Source: DASPFV01 sp035620975 (lineage in GTDB: Bacteria; Acidobacteriota; Vicinamibacteria; Vicinamibacterales; 2-12-FULL-66-21). From it: 24,913 nucleotides of DNA. The stretch is from positions 1-24,913 of the forward strand of contig DASPFV010000196.1 in NCBI GenBank assembly GCA_035620975.1, given 5' to 3'. Of the stretch, positions 7,508-14,934 are shown piece after piece. Made by a program: the position numbers and the translations under genes. Positions within the stretch are counted from its first letter, which is position 1. Every line of letters starts with the position of its first letter. A model generated the notes under the pieces. The model searched no databases. It was not told the origin of the DNA and worked only from the letters and a program-made list of their open reading frames with translations.

Positions 7508-8254
7508 TTACCCCTTCGGCGCCGCGAACAGGCCGTCGTCGATCGGCACGTTGGCCTCGATCCGTTCGGTGTAGATGACGAAGGACTGGACCGGCTCCTT
7601 GCCGGTCCGCTCCTCCGTGACGTCGAAGGGGAACTTCACGCCCTCGACCTCCCGCCAGTTGTCGAAATCGATCGTGACGTCGAACTGCCGGCCGCCTGGA
7701 AGGTTGAGCACCCCGCTGTGCCGGCGATCCAGATAGGTCTCCGCGTCCAGGTACACCGTGCGGATCAGTCCGCTCCTGAGGCGCACCTGCAGCTTCAGCG
7801 CCTCGCGTCCGCCCACCTGCTCACGCCCCTCGAACGTCACGGTGTGCCCCTTGGCGCTCCAGTTCACGAGCAGGCCGTCGAAGTCCGCGTCGAGATCCCG
7901 GGTTTCTGCCGCGAGCCGATCTTCCCGGGCGACGATCTTGCCGCCGGGTCCGGGGTCCCACGCGCCGTCCTGATTGATCACGCGGACGGTGAGCGGAGCG
8001 CCGGGGGCCGTCGACTGCTGTTCCGCCCGGAAGAGAGCAGGGCGTTTGCGATAGATGACGACCTTGATGTCGCTGAAGGCCGTCGCGACCGTCCGCGTGA
8101 TCTTCAGCGTCCGGATGGCCTCCAGCTTCTCCGCGCCGCCTCTCGCGGCGACATGCCGGGCCACGATGTCGTCCACGGTCTGGGCCCACGCGGCGCCCGG
8201 CACCACGACCGCCGCACCAAGCACGAGTGCCCGGGCTCGAACCGCCATTCGCAT
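7508..8254 (-). CDS. LolA-like outer-membrane lipoprotein-sorting family protein
   Basis: A 248-residue periplasmic protein with a signal peptide ending in AAWA-Q near residue 24. The mature part begins with the usual VDDIVARHVAARGGAEKLEAI helix of LolA-like proteins found in Acidobacteriota and Bacteroidota, then a long series of antiparallel strands with the characteristic DxxTYLDRRHSG segment and a C-terminal IEANVPIDDGLFAAP. By family it would bind lipid or a lipoprotein acyl chain in a half-barrel, but the specific ligand is unknown and these stand-alone copies are usually not the essential LolA. It converges with the BACON gene across 13 bases containing GGCCGGCC. GGAGG lies six bases before the ATG, and a CATAAT -10 lies further upstream. 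Confidence 0.78.
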   Translation of the reverse strand: MRMAVRARALVLGAAVVVPGAAWAQTVDDIVARHVAARGGAEKLEAIRTLKITRTVATAFSDIKVVIYRKRPALFRAEQQSTAPGAPLTVRVINQDGAWDPGPGGKIVAREDRLAAETRDLDADFDGLLVNWSAKGHTVTFEGREQVGGREALKLQVRLRSGLIRTVYLDAETYLDRRHSGVLNLPGGRQFDVTIDFDNWREVEGVKFPFDVTEERTGKEPVQSFVIYTERIEANVPIDDGLFAAPKG

Positions 8255-8283
8255 TACGTCCCTCCCTGTCCTGAATCGCCGAC

Positions 8284-8289
8284 ATTATG
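8284..8289 (-). promoter_or_regulatory. putative -10 element for LolA-like gene
   Basis: CATAAT on the minus strand, about 30 bases upstream of the ATG at 8254. The predicted leader is about 22 bases and contains GGAGG. It lies in the 140-base divergent region shared with the hydrolase gene. Confidence 0.45.
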
Positions 8290-8357
8290 GTCCGGCCGCG
8301 GCCAGCCTGCCGCGTTTCGTGATGAACGGGGAGCCGCGCGGGACGAGCCACGAGCGA

Positions 8358-8387
8358 CGGGTGATTCCCTATCACCCGCGATATGAT
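8358..8387 (+). promoter_or_regulatory. operator-like dyad plus -10 for hydrolase gene
   Basis: CGGGTGAT-TCCCT-ATCACCCG (8358-8378) has perfect 8-bp arms around five bases. It lies directly before TATGAT (8382-8387), which ends seven bases before the ATG at 8395. The dyad covers about -37 to -17 of the predicted transcript, a classic repressor position. No -35 match is visible beneath it. Confidence 0.55.
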
Positions 8388-8394
8388 CCGCTCC

Positions 8395-9201
8395 ATGGTC
8401 CACGAGCATCGCGCGGAGCTCGGCGACCGGTCGATCCGCTACCTCGAGTCCGGCGCCGGCTGGCCGCTCATCCTGCTGCACGCGTTCCCGCTGCAGGCGG
8501 CGATGTGGACGCCGCAGCTCGAGCGAGTCCCACGGGGCTGGCGCCTGATAGCCCCCGATATCCGCGGCTTCGGCGGAACCGCGGCCGCCGACGGTGCGCG
8601 GCCGTCGATGGAGGACTATGCCGCGGATCTGATCGGGTTGCTGGATGCGCTGGAGCTCGATCGCGCCGTCATCGGCGGGCTCTCCATGGGAGGCTACATC
8701 ACCTTCGCGATGCTCCGTCTCGCCCCGGAGCGTTTCAGCGGCGTCGTACTGGCCGATACCCGCGCGCAGGCGGACACACCCGAAGGCCGGGACAATCGCC
8801 GGACGCTGTCCGAGCTCGTGCGAACCCGCGGTCCTGCGGCAGTCGCCGACCAGATGATGCCGAAGCTGCTCGGCCGGACGACCCGGGAGTCGCGGCCCGA
8901 GGTCAAGCAGGAAGTGCGGCGTCTCATCCTGTCGAACGACGCAGCCGGCATCGACGGCGCGATCCACGCGATGTTGCAGCGACCGGATTCGACGGCGGGC
9001 CTTGGCCGGATCTCCGTCCCGACGCTCGTCGTGACCGGCGACGAGGACACACTCGTGCCGGTCGCCGATGCCGAAGCGCTGCAACGGGCCATCCCGCGGT
9101 CGCAGTTCGTAGTGCTCCCGCGCGCGGGCCACCTGTCGAGCCTCGAGTCACCGGATGACTTCTCCGAAGCCCTTCGTAATTTCCTGCTCTCGAATCTCTG
9201 A
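8395..9201 (+). CDS. alpha/beta-hydrolase
   Basis: A 268-residue cytoplasmic alpha/beta-hydrolase. The complete catalytic triad is visible: the nucleophile Ser97 in GLSMGG, Asp218 in GDEDTLVP and His246 in RAGHLSSLE. The oxyanion segment is LLHAFPL near 28-34, followed by a DIRGFG strand-turn. The substrate cannot be told; relatives include esterases, 3-oxoadipate enol-lactonase and haloperoxidase-like enzymes. I prefer ATG 8395 because TATGAT ends seven bases upstream, giving a leaderless start. The ATG at 8383 overlaps that hexamer and would add four residues. A dyad just upstream suggests a dedicated repressor, though no regulator gene lies next door. Confidence 0.85.
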   Translation: MVHEHRAELGDRSIRYLESGAGWPLILLHAFPLQAAMWTPQLERVPRGWRLIAPDIRGFGGTAAADGARPSMEDYAADLIGLLDALELDRAVIGGLSMGGYITFAMLRLAPERFSGVVLADTRAQADTPEGRDNRRTLSELVRTRGPAAVADQMMPKLLGRTTRESRPEVKQEVRRLILSNDAAGIDGAIHAMLQRPDSTAGLGRISVPTLVVTGDEDTLVPVADAEALQRAIPRSQFVVLPRAGHLSSLESPDDFSEALRNFLLSNL

Positions 9202-9238
9202 TCGGAGGGAGGTGTCGAACGGGGAGCCGTGCGGCTAC

Positions 9239-9244
9239 CATAAT
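9239..9244 (+). promoter_or_regulatory. putative -10 element, leaderless start of DUF547 gene
   Basis: CATAAT ends six bases before the ATG at 9251, in the 49-base gap after the hydrolase gene. The spacing is the same as at the CBS gene. TCGAAC (9215-9220), 18 bases upstream, is a weak -35 candidate. Confidence 0.5.
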
Positions 9245-9250
9245 CACGCC

Positions 9251-10111
9251 ATGGTTCGTCTCACTGTTGCTGCGTTCGCAATCGTCCTGCTCGGCGCCGC
9301 GGCCGGGGCGCGTGGACCGGTCCAGCCGCCCGTGCCTCCCGGCCCCGGAGCCGACCCGCTCCACATACCGCTCGATCGCATCCTCGACGTGAACGTCCGT
9401 GACGGACTGGTCTACTATCGGGCGCTCCAGTCCGGCCGGGGGGCGCTCGATCGATACATCGCGTCCCTCAACGTGCCGCAGGCGACCTATGACGCCTGGT
9501 CCCGCGAGGCGCAGATGGCCTTCTGGGTCAACGCCTACAACGCGGTGGTGCTGCAGACGGTCGTCGAGCGCTACCCGATCCGCGGCCGCAGCGCGGACTA
9601 TCCTTCGTCGAGCATCCGGCAGATCCCGGGCGCGTATCATGCCAGGCACCGGCTGGCGGGACGCAGCGTGACCCTGGACGAGATCGAAAAGGCGATTCTG
9701 CCCGGCTTCCGCGAGCCGCGGCTCCAGCTCGCGCTCGGCCGTGGCGCGATCGGCAGCGGTCGGCTGCGGAGCGAGGCGTACACGGCCGGGCGCCTCGACG
9801 GCCAGCTCCAGTCCGTTCAGGCCGAGTTCGTCGCGAACGACCAGATGCTCCGGATCGATCGGGTGGAGAGCCGCATCTCGGTGACGCCCATCCTCGGCTG
9901 GCACGAGCAGAGCTTCATCGACGCGTACGATCCCGGAACCGCGGGGCCGTTCGGACCCCGATCGCCCGTCGAGCGGGCGCTCGTCGCGTTCGTCACGCCG
10001 CACCTGCTGCCGCTCGAGCGCGAGTTCGTCCGGCAGAACCAGTTCAAGGTCACCTATCACGCGTTCGACTGGCGCCTGAACGATCTGACGGGCGGCGGCC
10101 GCGGGGAGTAG
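9251..10111 (+). CDS. DUF547 secreted protein lacking the usual cysteines
   Basis: A 286-residue exported protein with a signal peptide of about 20 residues. The DUF547 core includes F91-W-V-N-A-Y-N97, a long helix with VTLDEIEKAILPGF, then A161-L through L172 and R-S-E-A-Y-T. In the family this last strand usually reads like AL-x-C-x-x-x-x-C-P-P-L. Here both cysteine positions are changed (Arg164 and Ser169) and the first proline is Gly170. If those cysteines form an active site or disulfide in other members, this copy works differently. No enzymatic role is established for the family. It heads a tight cluster with an SDR gene seven bases downstream and a sodium symporter. ATG 9251 is chosen because the reading frame's earlier starts lie inside the hydrolase gene and lack the signal sequence. 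Confidence 0.75.
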   Translation: MVRLTVAAFAIVLLGAAAGARGPVQPPVPPGPGADPLHIPLDRILDVNVRDGLVYYRALQSGRGALDRYIASLNVPQATYDAWSREAQMAFWVNAYNAVVLQTVVERYPIRGRSADYPSSSIRQIPGAYHARHRLAGRSVTLDEIEKAILPGFREPRLQLALGRGAIGSGRLRSEAYTAGRLDGQLQSVQAEFVANDQMLRIDRVESRISVTPILGWHEQSFIDAYDPGTAGPFGPRSPVERALVAFVTPHLLPLEREFVRQNQFKVTYHAFDWRLNDLTGGGRGE

Positions 10112-10118
10112 CGTCCGG

Positions 10119-10898
10119 ATGGATCTCGGCCTGACAGACAGGGTCGCGCTGGTGACCGGGTCGAGCCGCGGCCTGGGGCTCGCGAGCGCGCGCGTCCTCG
10201 TGGCCGAGGGGTGCCGCGTCTGCATTTGCGCCCGTGGCGCTGAGCACCTCGCCGAGGCGGCGCTCGAGGTGGAGGCCTCCGCCCGCCGGCCGAACATGGT
10301 CGCCGCCGTGCAGGCGGATCTGTCGACGCCGGCCGGCGTCGAGCTCGTGCTCGAACGCACGGTCGAGCGATTCGGGGGCCTCGACGTGCTCGTCAACAAC
10401 GTCGGACGGGCCGCCGGGGCGGACCTGCTCGATACGTCGGATGCCGAGTGGCAGGCGGCGTTCGACGAGACGCTCTTCCCGGCGATCAGGGCGTCGCGCC
10501 TCGCCGTACCTCACATGCGGCGGCAGGGCGGCGGGTCGATCGTGATCATCGCCTCGATCTACGGCCGCGAGGCGGGCGGCCGCATGACGTACAACGCCGT
10601 CAAGGCGGCCGAGATCAGCCTCGGCAAGTCGCTGGCCCAGCAGCTCGCTCCGTTCAACATCCGTGTCAACAGCGTGGCGCCCGGCTCGATCCTCTTTCCG
10701 GGCGGCTCCTGGCACCGCCGGCAGCAGGCCGACCCGGCCGCGATCGCCGAATTCGTGAAGCGCGAGATGCCGTTCGGCCGGTTCGGCCGGCCCGAGGAGG
10801 TGGCACACGTCGTCGCCTTCCTCTGCTCCCCGCGCGCCAGCTGGGTGAGCGGCGCCTGTATCGTCGTGGACGGCTGCCAGAGCCGTTCGAACATCTGA
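10119..10898 (+). CDS. short-chain dehydrogenase/reductase
   Basis: A 259-residue classical SDR oxidoreductase. It has the dinucleotide-binding T13-G-S-S-R-G-L-G20, the structural N93-N-V-G96, and the catalytic Ser146, Tyr158 and Lys162 in YNAVK. The Arg in the glycine-rich loop and C-x-x-A-R after strand 2 (CARG) favour NADP(H). The end (GACIVVDGCQSRSNI) is the usual family closing strand. Substrate is unknown; FabG-like, sugar or keto-acid reduction are all possible. It begins seven bases after the DUF547 stop and ends two bases before the symporter start, so the three genes are probably one transcript with translational coupling. Confidence 0.88.
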   Translation: MDLGLTDRVALVTGSSRGLGLASARVLVAEGCRVCICARGAEHLAEAALEVEASARRPNMVAAVQADLSTPAGVELVLERTVERFGGLDVLVNNVGRAAGADLLDTSDAEWQAAFDETLFPAIRASRLAVPHMRRQGGGSIVIIASIYGREAGGRMTYNAVKAAEISLGKSLAQQLAPFNIRVNSVAPGSILFPGGSWHRRQQADPAAIAEFVKREMPFGRFGRPEEVAHVVAFLCSPRASWVSGACIVVDGCQSRSNI

Positions 10899-10900
10899 CG

Positions 10901-12220
10901 ATGCTCGCGTCTGCCGTCCAGGCCACAGCAGATGTTCTGTTCGTGCCGATTCTGGTGGTCGTGCTGTTCGGCACGGGCATCGCGCTGACGCTCCGACTCC
11001 GGTTCGTGCAGGTGCGGCGGTTTCGCGAAGCGGTCCGGGTGTTCGTGCAGCGCGGGGAGGGCCGCGCCGGCGGCGCGCTGTCACCGTTCCAGGCGTTCAT
11101 GACGGCGATGGCCGCCACGATCGGCACCGGCAACATCGCCGGCGTGGCGGCCGCGATCGTCTCCGGCGGGCCCGGCGCGCTCTTCTGGATCTGGGCGTAC
11201 GGGTTCCTCGCGACCTCCATCAAGTTCTCCGAGGCCGTGCTGGGCCTCAGGTTCCGGCAGCTCGACGGCCGCTCCGTCCGCTCCGGTCCGATGTACTACC
11301 TCCGCGACGGCCTCCGCTCCCCGTCGCTGGCCATGGCGTATGCCGTGGTCGCGGGCATTGCCGCCCTGACGACCACCCCGTTCACCCAGACGAACTCGAT
11401 CGCGCTGGTCATGCAGACGCAGGTCGGCGTGGCCCCTTGGCTGACGGGGCTCGTGGTGGCCGTGCTCACCTGGCTGGTGATCATCGGCGGCATCGAGTCG
11501 ATCGGCCGCGCGGCACAGGCGCTGACGCCGCTGAAGGTCGGCCTGTATCTGGCCGGCGGGCTGGTGGTGATCGTGGCGTTCGGCTCGCGGATTCCCGACG
11601 TGCTCGCGCTGGTCGTGCGCGAGGCGTTCTCGTTTCGCGCGACCGCTGGCGGTTCGATCGGGATCCTCGTCGCGATGCGCTACGGTCTGGCGCGGGGCCT
11701 CTATGCGAACGAAGCGGGCTACGGCACGGCAGCCGTCGCCTACGGCACTGCGCGGAGCGAGCAGCCCGTGCACCAGGGACTCAACGCCGTGATGGAAGTG
11801 CTCGTCGTGTCGTTCGTCACCTCCACCATCTCGGCGATGACGATCCTGCTGACCGGCGCGTACCTGTCGGGCCAGACGAGCACCGCGGCCGTCGCGCTCG
11901 CCTTCGATGCCGCGATGCCGGCCGTCGGCGGCTATGTCGTGGCGTTCTGCGTGTTCCTCTTCGGATACTCGACGCTCATCGGCTGGTCGTTCTACGGCGA
12001 GAAGTTTCTCGAGTACTGGCTGGGGCAGCGGGTCGTGCTGCCATACCGCTGGATCTATTGCCTGCTGATCCCCTTCGGTGCCGTCACGAGAGTCGAGCTG
12101 GTCTGGGCGTGGGGGGACCTGATGAACGCGCTGCAGATCTTCCCGAATCTCATCGGCGTGCTGGCGCTCAGCGGGCTGGCTGCGAAGGTCGCCAGGGACC
12201 GCCTCGGCCGGGCCGCCTGA
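10901..12220 (+). CDS. AGCS-family sodium:amino-acid symporter
   Basis: A 439-residue inner-membrane protein with about ten hydrophobic segments. The alanine-or-glycine:cation symporter signatures are seen: FQAFMTAMAATIGTGNIAGV near 63-82, GPMYYLRDGL near 130, a G-L-A-R-G-L-Y-A-N-E-A-G-Y-G-T segment near 264-278, and WSFYGEKFLEYW near 363. It should import alanine, glycine or D-amino acids with sodium. ATG 10901 lies two bases after the SDR stop, so translation is probably coupled. An SDR plus amino-acid carrier suggests uptake and oxidation of one compound, but that is inference. Confidence 0.9.
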   Translation: MLASAVQATADVLFVPILVVVLFGTGIALTLRLRFVQVRRFREAVRVFVQRGEGRAGGALSPFQAFMTAMAATIGTGNIAGVAAAIVSGGPGALFWIWAYGFLATSIKFSEAVLGLRFRQLDGRSVRSGPMYYLRDGLRSPSLAMAYAVVAGIAALTTTPFTQTNSIALVMQTQVGVAPWLTGLVVAVLTWLVIIGGIESIGRAAQALTPLKVGLYLAGGLVVIVAFGSRIPDVLALVVREAFSFRATAGGSIGILVAMRYGLARGLYANEAGYGTAAVAYGTARSEQPVHQGLNAVMEVLVVSFVTSTISAMTILLTGAYLSGQTSTAAVALAFDAAMPAVGGYVVAFCVFLFGYSTLIGWSFYGEKFLEYWLGQRVVLPYRWIYCLLIPFGAVTRVELVWAWGDLMNALQIFPNLIGVLALSGLAAKVARDRLGRAA

Positions 12221-12408
12221 CGGGGGGCGGGGCGCTGTCGCGGAGCGCGCTCGCAAATCGGCGCGGCCCGGTGTCCGGACGCGGGAATCCAGTGTCTGCC
12301 GCCGACCGGGGCCGGGCGCCGGCCTCGAGGCTCGTCCTGCCAAGTCCTGATCTCGGGGACGGTTGCGGGCCGGCCACCCCTGGCACATGCGTTGTAGGAG
12401 ACGGCCTC
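12221..12408. other. intergenic region before ADOP permease
   Basis: A 188-base gap. It holds GGCCGG-GCG-CCGGCC (12310-12324), a short GC-rich hairpin without a T-run, an adjoining CCTCGAGG, and GTAGGAG (12394-12400) eight bases before the permease ATG. No clear -10 and no small gene is seen. Confidence 0.6.
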
Positions 12409-14799
12409 ATGCTGCAGGACTTCCGCTACGCGCTCCGCACGTTCCGCCGGCACCCCGTCGTGGCGGGCGCTGCGGTGCTGACGCTCGGTCTCGGGATCGG
12501 CGGGGCGACGGCCGTGTTCACCGTGGTGGATGCCGTGCTCCTTCGGCCCTTACCCTTTCACGACCCCGACCGCCTCGTGCGCCTGTGGGCGCGTACCCCG
12601 GAAGGCGGCCGGTTCCCGTTCTCCGAACCGGACTACCTCGACCTGAGTGCCCGGACCCGCACGCTCCAGGGTGTTGCTGCCTTCAACGACGCCGGTGGCA
12701 CGGCCGTGCTGGCCAGCGGCGGCGAGCCGCAGCGCATCACTGTCGTTCCCATCACGGCCTCGCTGCCGGACGTCCTCGGCGTCCATGCCGCCCTGGGCCG
12801 GATGTTCACCGCCGACGAGGATCGGCCGGCGTCGACGGATCGTCCTGTCGTGCTGTCCGATGGCCTCTGGAAGCGACGCTTCGGGGCCGACCCGCTGATC
12901 CTCGGGCGCACGATTCAGATCGACGGTCAGCCGGCGGTGGTCACGGGTGTGATGCCGGCACGCTTCGACTTCCCGGGACACGCCGAGGCCTGGGTCCCGC
13001 TCTCGGCCGATCCGCTCCGCGACCGCAGCGACAGTGAGCTGGCCGTGATCGGCCGGCTCGCGAGCGGGGCAACGCTCTCGCAGCTCCGCGGCGAACTGCG
13101 CGACGTCATGCGGCGGATCGGCGAGGGCGATCCCGAGGCCCGCGCCGGGTGGAGCGCGGATGCGGTCTTCTTCAGCGAGTGGATCGTCTCTCCACGGTTC
13201 CGTCAGGCGGTCTGGGCCTTCTCCGGCGCCGTTGGCGTGCTGCTGCTGCTCGCATGTGCCAACGTCGCGAGTCTCCTCGTCGCGCAGGCGGCCACGCGGG
13301 AAGGCGAGATGCGGATCCGGGCCGCGCTGGGCGCTGGCCGCCGGCGCCTCGTCCGCCAGCTCCTGACGGAGTCCAGCCTTCTCGCGCTCCTCGGCACGGC
13401 TGCCGCGGTGCTCGTCGCGGCCTGGTCGGTCGCGGCCATCCGCGCGCTCGGCGCCGAACGCGTGCCGCGCCTCGACGAGCTGCACGTCGACGGCAGTGTC
13501 CTGGCCTTCGCGTGTCTCACGGGCATCGCCAGCTGCCTCGCGTTCGGACTCGCTCCGGCGCTGCACGCCGCGAGGACCGACCTGCGATCGGGCGTCGACA
13601 CGCTGCGCTACACGGGTGGTAACCGCCGGCTGCGCCACGCCCTGGTCGTCCTCGAGATCACGCTCGCGCTGGTCCTGCTGATCGGCGCCGGGCTGCTGGG
13701 CCACAGCTTCCTCCGGCTGATGCTGGTGAACCCGGGCTTCGACACCAAGCACACGATCGCGATGCCGCTGGCTCTTTCGTCGTCGGACGACCAGGAGGAG
13801 CAGGTGGCGCGCTTCTATCGGGACCTGCTCGATCGCGTGCGGGGCGTGCCTGGCATCGCTGCCGCCGGCGCCACGACGACGGACCCGTTCCGGCAGTTCG
13901 GGTTCAGCAACACCGTGACGCCGGCCGAGCGTGCCGCGGAATCGCCGCCCGGCGGTCTCATGCAGGCTGGATGGCGGAGCGTGACGCCCGGATATTTCGA
14001 GGCCATGGGCGTTCCGCTGCTCAGCGGCCGCTCGTTCGAGGCCTCCGACAGCGCGGGAGGTGAACGCGTGGTCGTGGTCAGCGAATCGCTGGCGCGGAGG
14101 CTGTGGCCCGGCGACACCCCCCTGGGCAAGCGCGTCTACTGGGGTGGCACGACCGGCCGCACGCGGCTCGTCATCGGGGTTGCCGGAGACATCCGCGACG
14201 TCCGCCTCGAGGCCGAGGCCGGGCCGATGTTGTTCGTGCCGCACACGCAGGTTCCGGTCCCCGCGATGACGATCGTCATGCGGACCAGCCTGGGCGCCGG
14301 CGCGGTGACGTCCGCCTTGCGCGCGGCGGTTCGCGATCTGGATCCTTCGCTGCCGGCTCCGCCCGTCCACGGGATCCGCGCGAGCCGCTTTGAGGCCGCG
14401 GCGAGCACGCGGTTCAACCTGACGCTGATTGGCGCGTTCGCGGCCGTCGCGCTGACGCTGGCCGTGACGGGCGTGTACGCGATGCTCGCGTTCGCCGTGT
14501 GGGAGCGGCGGCGCGAGATCGCGGTGCGGCTGGCGCTCGGCGCCTCTCCGCCGCGCATCGCCCGGCTCGTGCTGGGCACCGGCCTCTGGCTCGCGATCGG
14601 CGGGGTTCTGGCCGGCACCGCTGTCGCGCTCGCCGCAACCCGCATCCTCGCCAGCCTGCTGTACGGCGTCGCACCCACGGACCTGTTGACATTCGCCGCG
14701 GCCGGAAGCGCGCTGCTGGCCGTCGCGGCACTCGCTTCGTGGCTGCCGGCGCGCCGCGCCGCGCGCCTCGACCCCGCCGTCGTCTTGCGGGACACCTGA
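12409..14799 (+). CDS. ADOP-type ABC transporter permease (MacB/FtsX family)
   Basis: A 796-residue membrane protein of the Acidobacterial duplicated orphan permease group. The N-terminal MLQDFRYALRTFRRHP and the TLGLGIGGATAVFTVVDAVLLRPLPF helix are hallmarks. Order: first transmembrane helix (about 20-42), MacB-like periplasmic domain (about 45-250), FtsX core of three helices (about 270-390), a short cytoplasmic turn, a fourth set with VLEITLALVLLIGAGLL near 413, second periplasmic domain (about 435-660), and second FtsX core (about 670-790) ending in PARRAARLDPAVVLRD. The related MacB permeases couple to an ATPase to move peptides or drugs across the envelope; no ATPase gene adjoins this one. 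Cargo unknown. GTAGGAG lies eight bases before ATG 12409, and the frame's long upstream extension overlaps the symporter gene and is not used. Confidence 0.9.
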   Translation: MLQDFRYALRTFRRHPVVAGAAVLTLGLGIGGATAVFTVVDAVLLRPLPFHDPDRLVRLWARTPEGGRFPFSEPDYLDLSARTRTLQGVAAFNDAGGTAVLASGGEPQRITVVPITASLPDVLGVHAALGRMFTADEDRPASTDRPVVLSDGLWKRRFGADPLILGRTIQIDGQPAVVTGVMPARFDFPGHAEAWVPLSADPLRDRSDSELAVIGRLASGATLSQLRGELRDVMRRIGEGDPEARAGWSADAVFFSEWIVSPRFRQAVWAFSGAVGVLLLLACANVASLLVAQAATREGEMRIRAALGAGRRRLVRQLLTESSLLALLGTAAAVLVAAWSVAAIRALGAERVPRLDELHVDGSVLAFACLTGIASCLAFGLAPALHAARTDLRSGVDTLRYTGGNRRLRHALVVLEITLALVLLIGAGLLGHSFLRLMLVNPGFDTKHTIAMPLALSSSDDQEEQVARFYRDLLDRVRGVPGIAAAGATTTDPFRQFGFSNTVTPAERAAESPPGGLMQAGWRSVTPGYFEAMGVPLLSGRSFEASDSAGGERVVVVSESLARRLWPGDTPLGKRVYWGGTTGRTRLVIGVAGDIRDVRLEAEAGPMLFVPHTQVPVPAMTIVMRTSLGAGAVTSALRAAVRDLDPSLPAPPVHGIRASRFEAAASTRFNLTLIGAFAAVALTLAVTGVYAMLAFAVWERRREIAVRLALGASPPRIARLVLGTGLWLAIGGVLAGTAVALAATRILASLLYGVAPTDLLTFAAAGSALLAVAALASWLPARRAARLDPAVVLRDT

Positions 14800-14814
14800 G
14801 CGCTCGCCGGTTCA

Positions 14815-14851
14815 GGGGTTCAAGGTTCCAGGTTCCGGGTTCTTGAACCCC
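14815..14851. repeat. GAACC-family micro-repeat copy C, forming a hairpin
   Basis: On the minus strand this reads as GAACCCGGAACCTGGAACC words. GGGGTTCAAG (14815-14824) and CTTGAACCCC (14842-14851) are perfect 10-bp arms around 17 bases. The stem lies 16 bases after the ADOP stop and could end or stabilise that transcript, though no T-run follows. Confidence 0.65.
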
Positions 14852-14893
14852 CAGGGCTTCGTTTCGCCCCTTGATCGCCCGTGGGCCGGCTGC

Positions 14894-14899
14894 TACCAT
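14894..14899 (+). promoter_or_regulatory. putative -10 element before helicase gene
   Basis: TACCAT, the same word found before the methyltransferase gene. It lies 35 bases before ATG 14935 and two bases before an in-frame TTG at 14902. Confidence 0.3.
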
Positions 14900-14934
14900 C
14901 GTTGCCGCAATTCGAACGCGCCCAACGATTTCCC

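Noticed and set aside
11437..12408. In-frame upstream extension of the ADOP permease
   Set aside because: It overlaps the symporter gene in another frame; ATG 12409 has GTAGGAG and the exact family N-terminus.
12550..14370. Minus-strand open frame of 606 codons opposite the ADOP gene
   Set aside because: Shadow of a well-supported family member; Arg/Gly/Asp-rich with no motif.
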